The position numbers and the translations under genes are program-made. The notes beneath the pieces are model-generated. The model did not search any database and was not told where the DNA came from. It worked only from the letters and a program-made list of their open reading frames with translations. From positions 98,201 through 162,200 of the forward strand of contig JBBQXS010000003.1 in NCBI GenBank assembly GCA_038209365.1: a DNA stretch of 64,000 nt. The letters are read 5' to 3'. Position 1 is the first letter of the stretch. The number at the start of each line of letters is the position of its first letter. Origin of the DNA: DASQHW01 sp038209365 (GTDB lineage Bacteria > Actinomycetota > Acidimicrobiia > IMCC26256 > PALSA-610). Of the stretch, positions 63,914-64,000 are shown in pieces.

Positions 63914-64000
63914 GTGGCTGCCGAACAACCGCACCTCCAGTCGTGGTCGCAGGCCCGAGGTCGCGCGAGCGCGCCGGCGCGCCCGCGCCCGGAATGGAAC
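63914..64000 (+). CDS. start of a gene cut by the window edge (partial)
   Basis: GTG 63914 opens a frame (VAAEQPHLQSWSQARGRA...) that runs off the window after 29 codons. It begins one base after the stop of the preceding gene, consistent with an operon. Too little is present for a family call. Confidence 0.35.
   Translation, partial: MAAEQPHLQSWSQARGRASAPARPRPEWN

Overview
The window looks like chromosome from a high-GC actinobacterium, most likely of the Acidimicrobiia or a related deep lineage. The evidence is a WhiB-family protein, abundant GTG starts, an ANTAR response regulator near polA, and the gene orders uvrC-rapZ-yvcK-gap-pgk-tpiA-secG and uvrA-uvrB-coaE-rpsA-polA-ANTAR regulator that actinobacteria keep. 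The species cannot be named from sequence alone.

Layout. 0-7.1 kb: the tail of a MazF-like toxin, then a stress/redox group (two PNPOx-fold proteins, a TreT-like glycosyltransferase, a zinc alcohol dehydrogenase, a CBS protein, a zinc-ribbon protein with a tiny coupled leader ORF, an SRPBCC protein). 7.47-17.83 kb: a 10.3-kb integrated element bounded by a perfect 55-bp direct repeat of the 3' half of a tRNA-Leu(GAG) gene. It carries a tyrosine integrase, an excisionase-like HTH protein, a prim-pol, a RepA-like ATPase, a P27-like small terminase, an HK97-type protease and a major capsid protein, but no portal, large terminase, tail or lysis gene. This is the gene content of a capsid-encoding phage satellite and is the most interesting part of the window. 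17.9-23.7 kb: a complete peptide ABC transporter operon. 23.9-31.3 kb: secG, tpiA, pgk, gap, yvcK, rapZ, uvrC, all on the minus strand. 31.3-41.3 kb: nadA, a methyltransferase, uvrA, two polytopic membrane proteins, uvrB, coaE. 41.4-52.6 kb: a block between coaE and rpsA holding a NarL-type two-component pair, a Flp pilin, a beta-lactamase-fold hydrolase and a Tad secretion operon (cpaB, tadZ, tadA, tadB, tadC) whose ATPase gene tadA is broken by one in-frame TAG. 52.9-61.7 kb: rpsA, a methyltransferase, polA, an MBL hydrolase, a PdtaR-like regulator, a coiled-coil protein preceded by a 59-bp tandem repeat, and an acyl-CoA dehydrogenase. 61.8-64.0 kb: a second tyrosine recombinase followed by small unknown genes, probably the edge of another mobile region.

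How the parts work together. The housekeeping half combines central glycolysis, protein export, NAD synthesis, CoA synthesis and all of nucleotide excision repair (UvrA, UvrB, UvrC and Pol I). The satellite's minus-strand operon runs from the excisionase through replication (SSB-like protein, prim-pol, ATPase with a cluster of TGGCAG repeats in its 3' end) into a minimal head module, with the integration genes diverging on the plus strand. It would presumably need a helper phage for DNA packaging enzymes and tails. Many neighbouring starts overlap the preceding stop by four bases (ATGA or GTGA), so translational coupling is widespread and was used to choose starts. No CRISPR array, rRNA or insertion sequence was seen.
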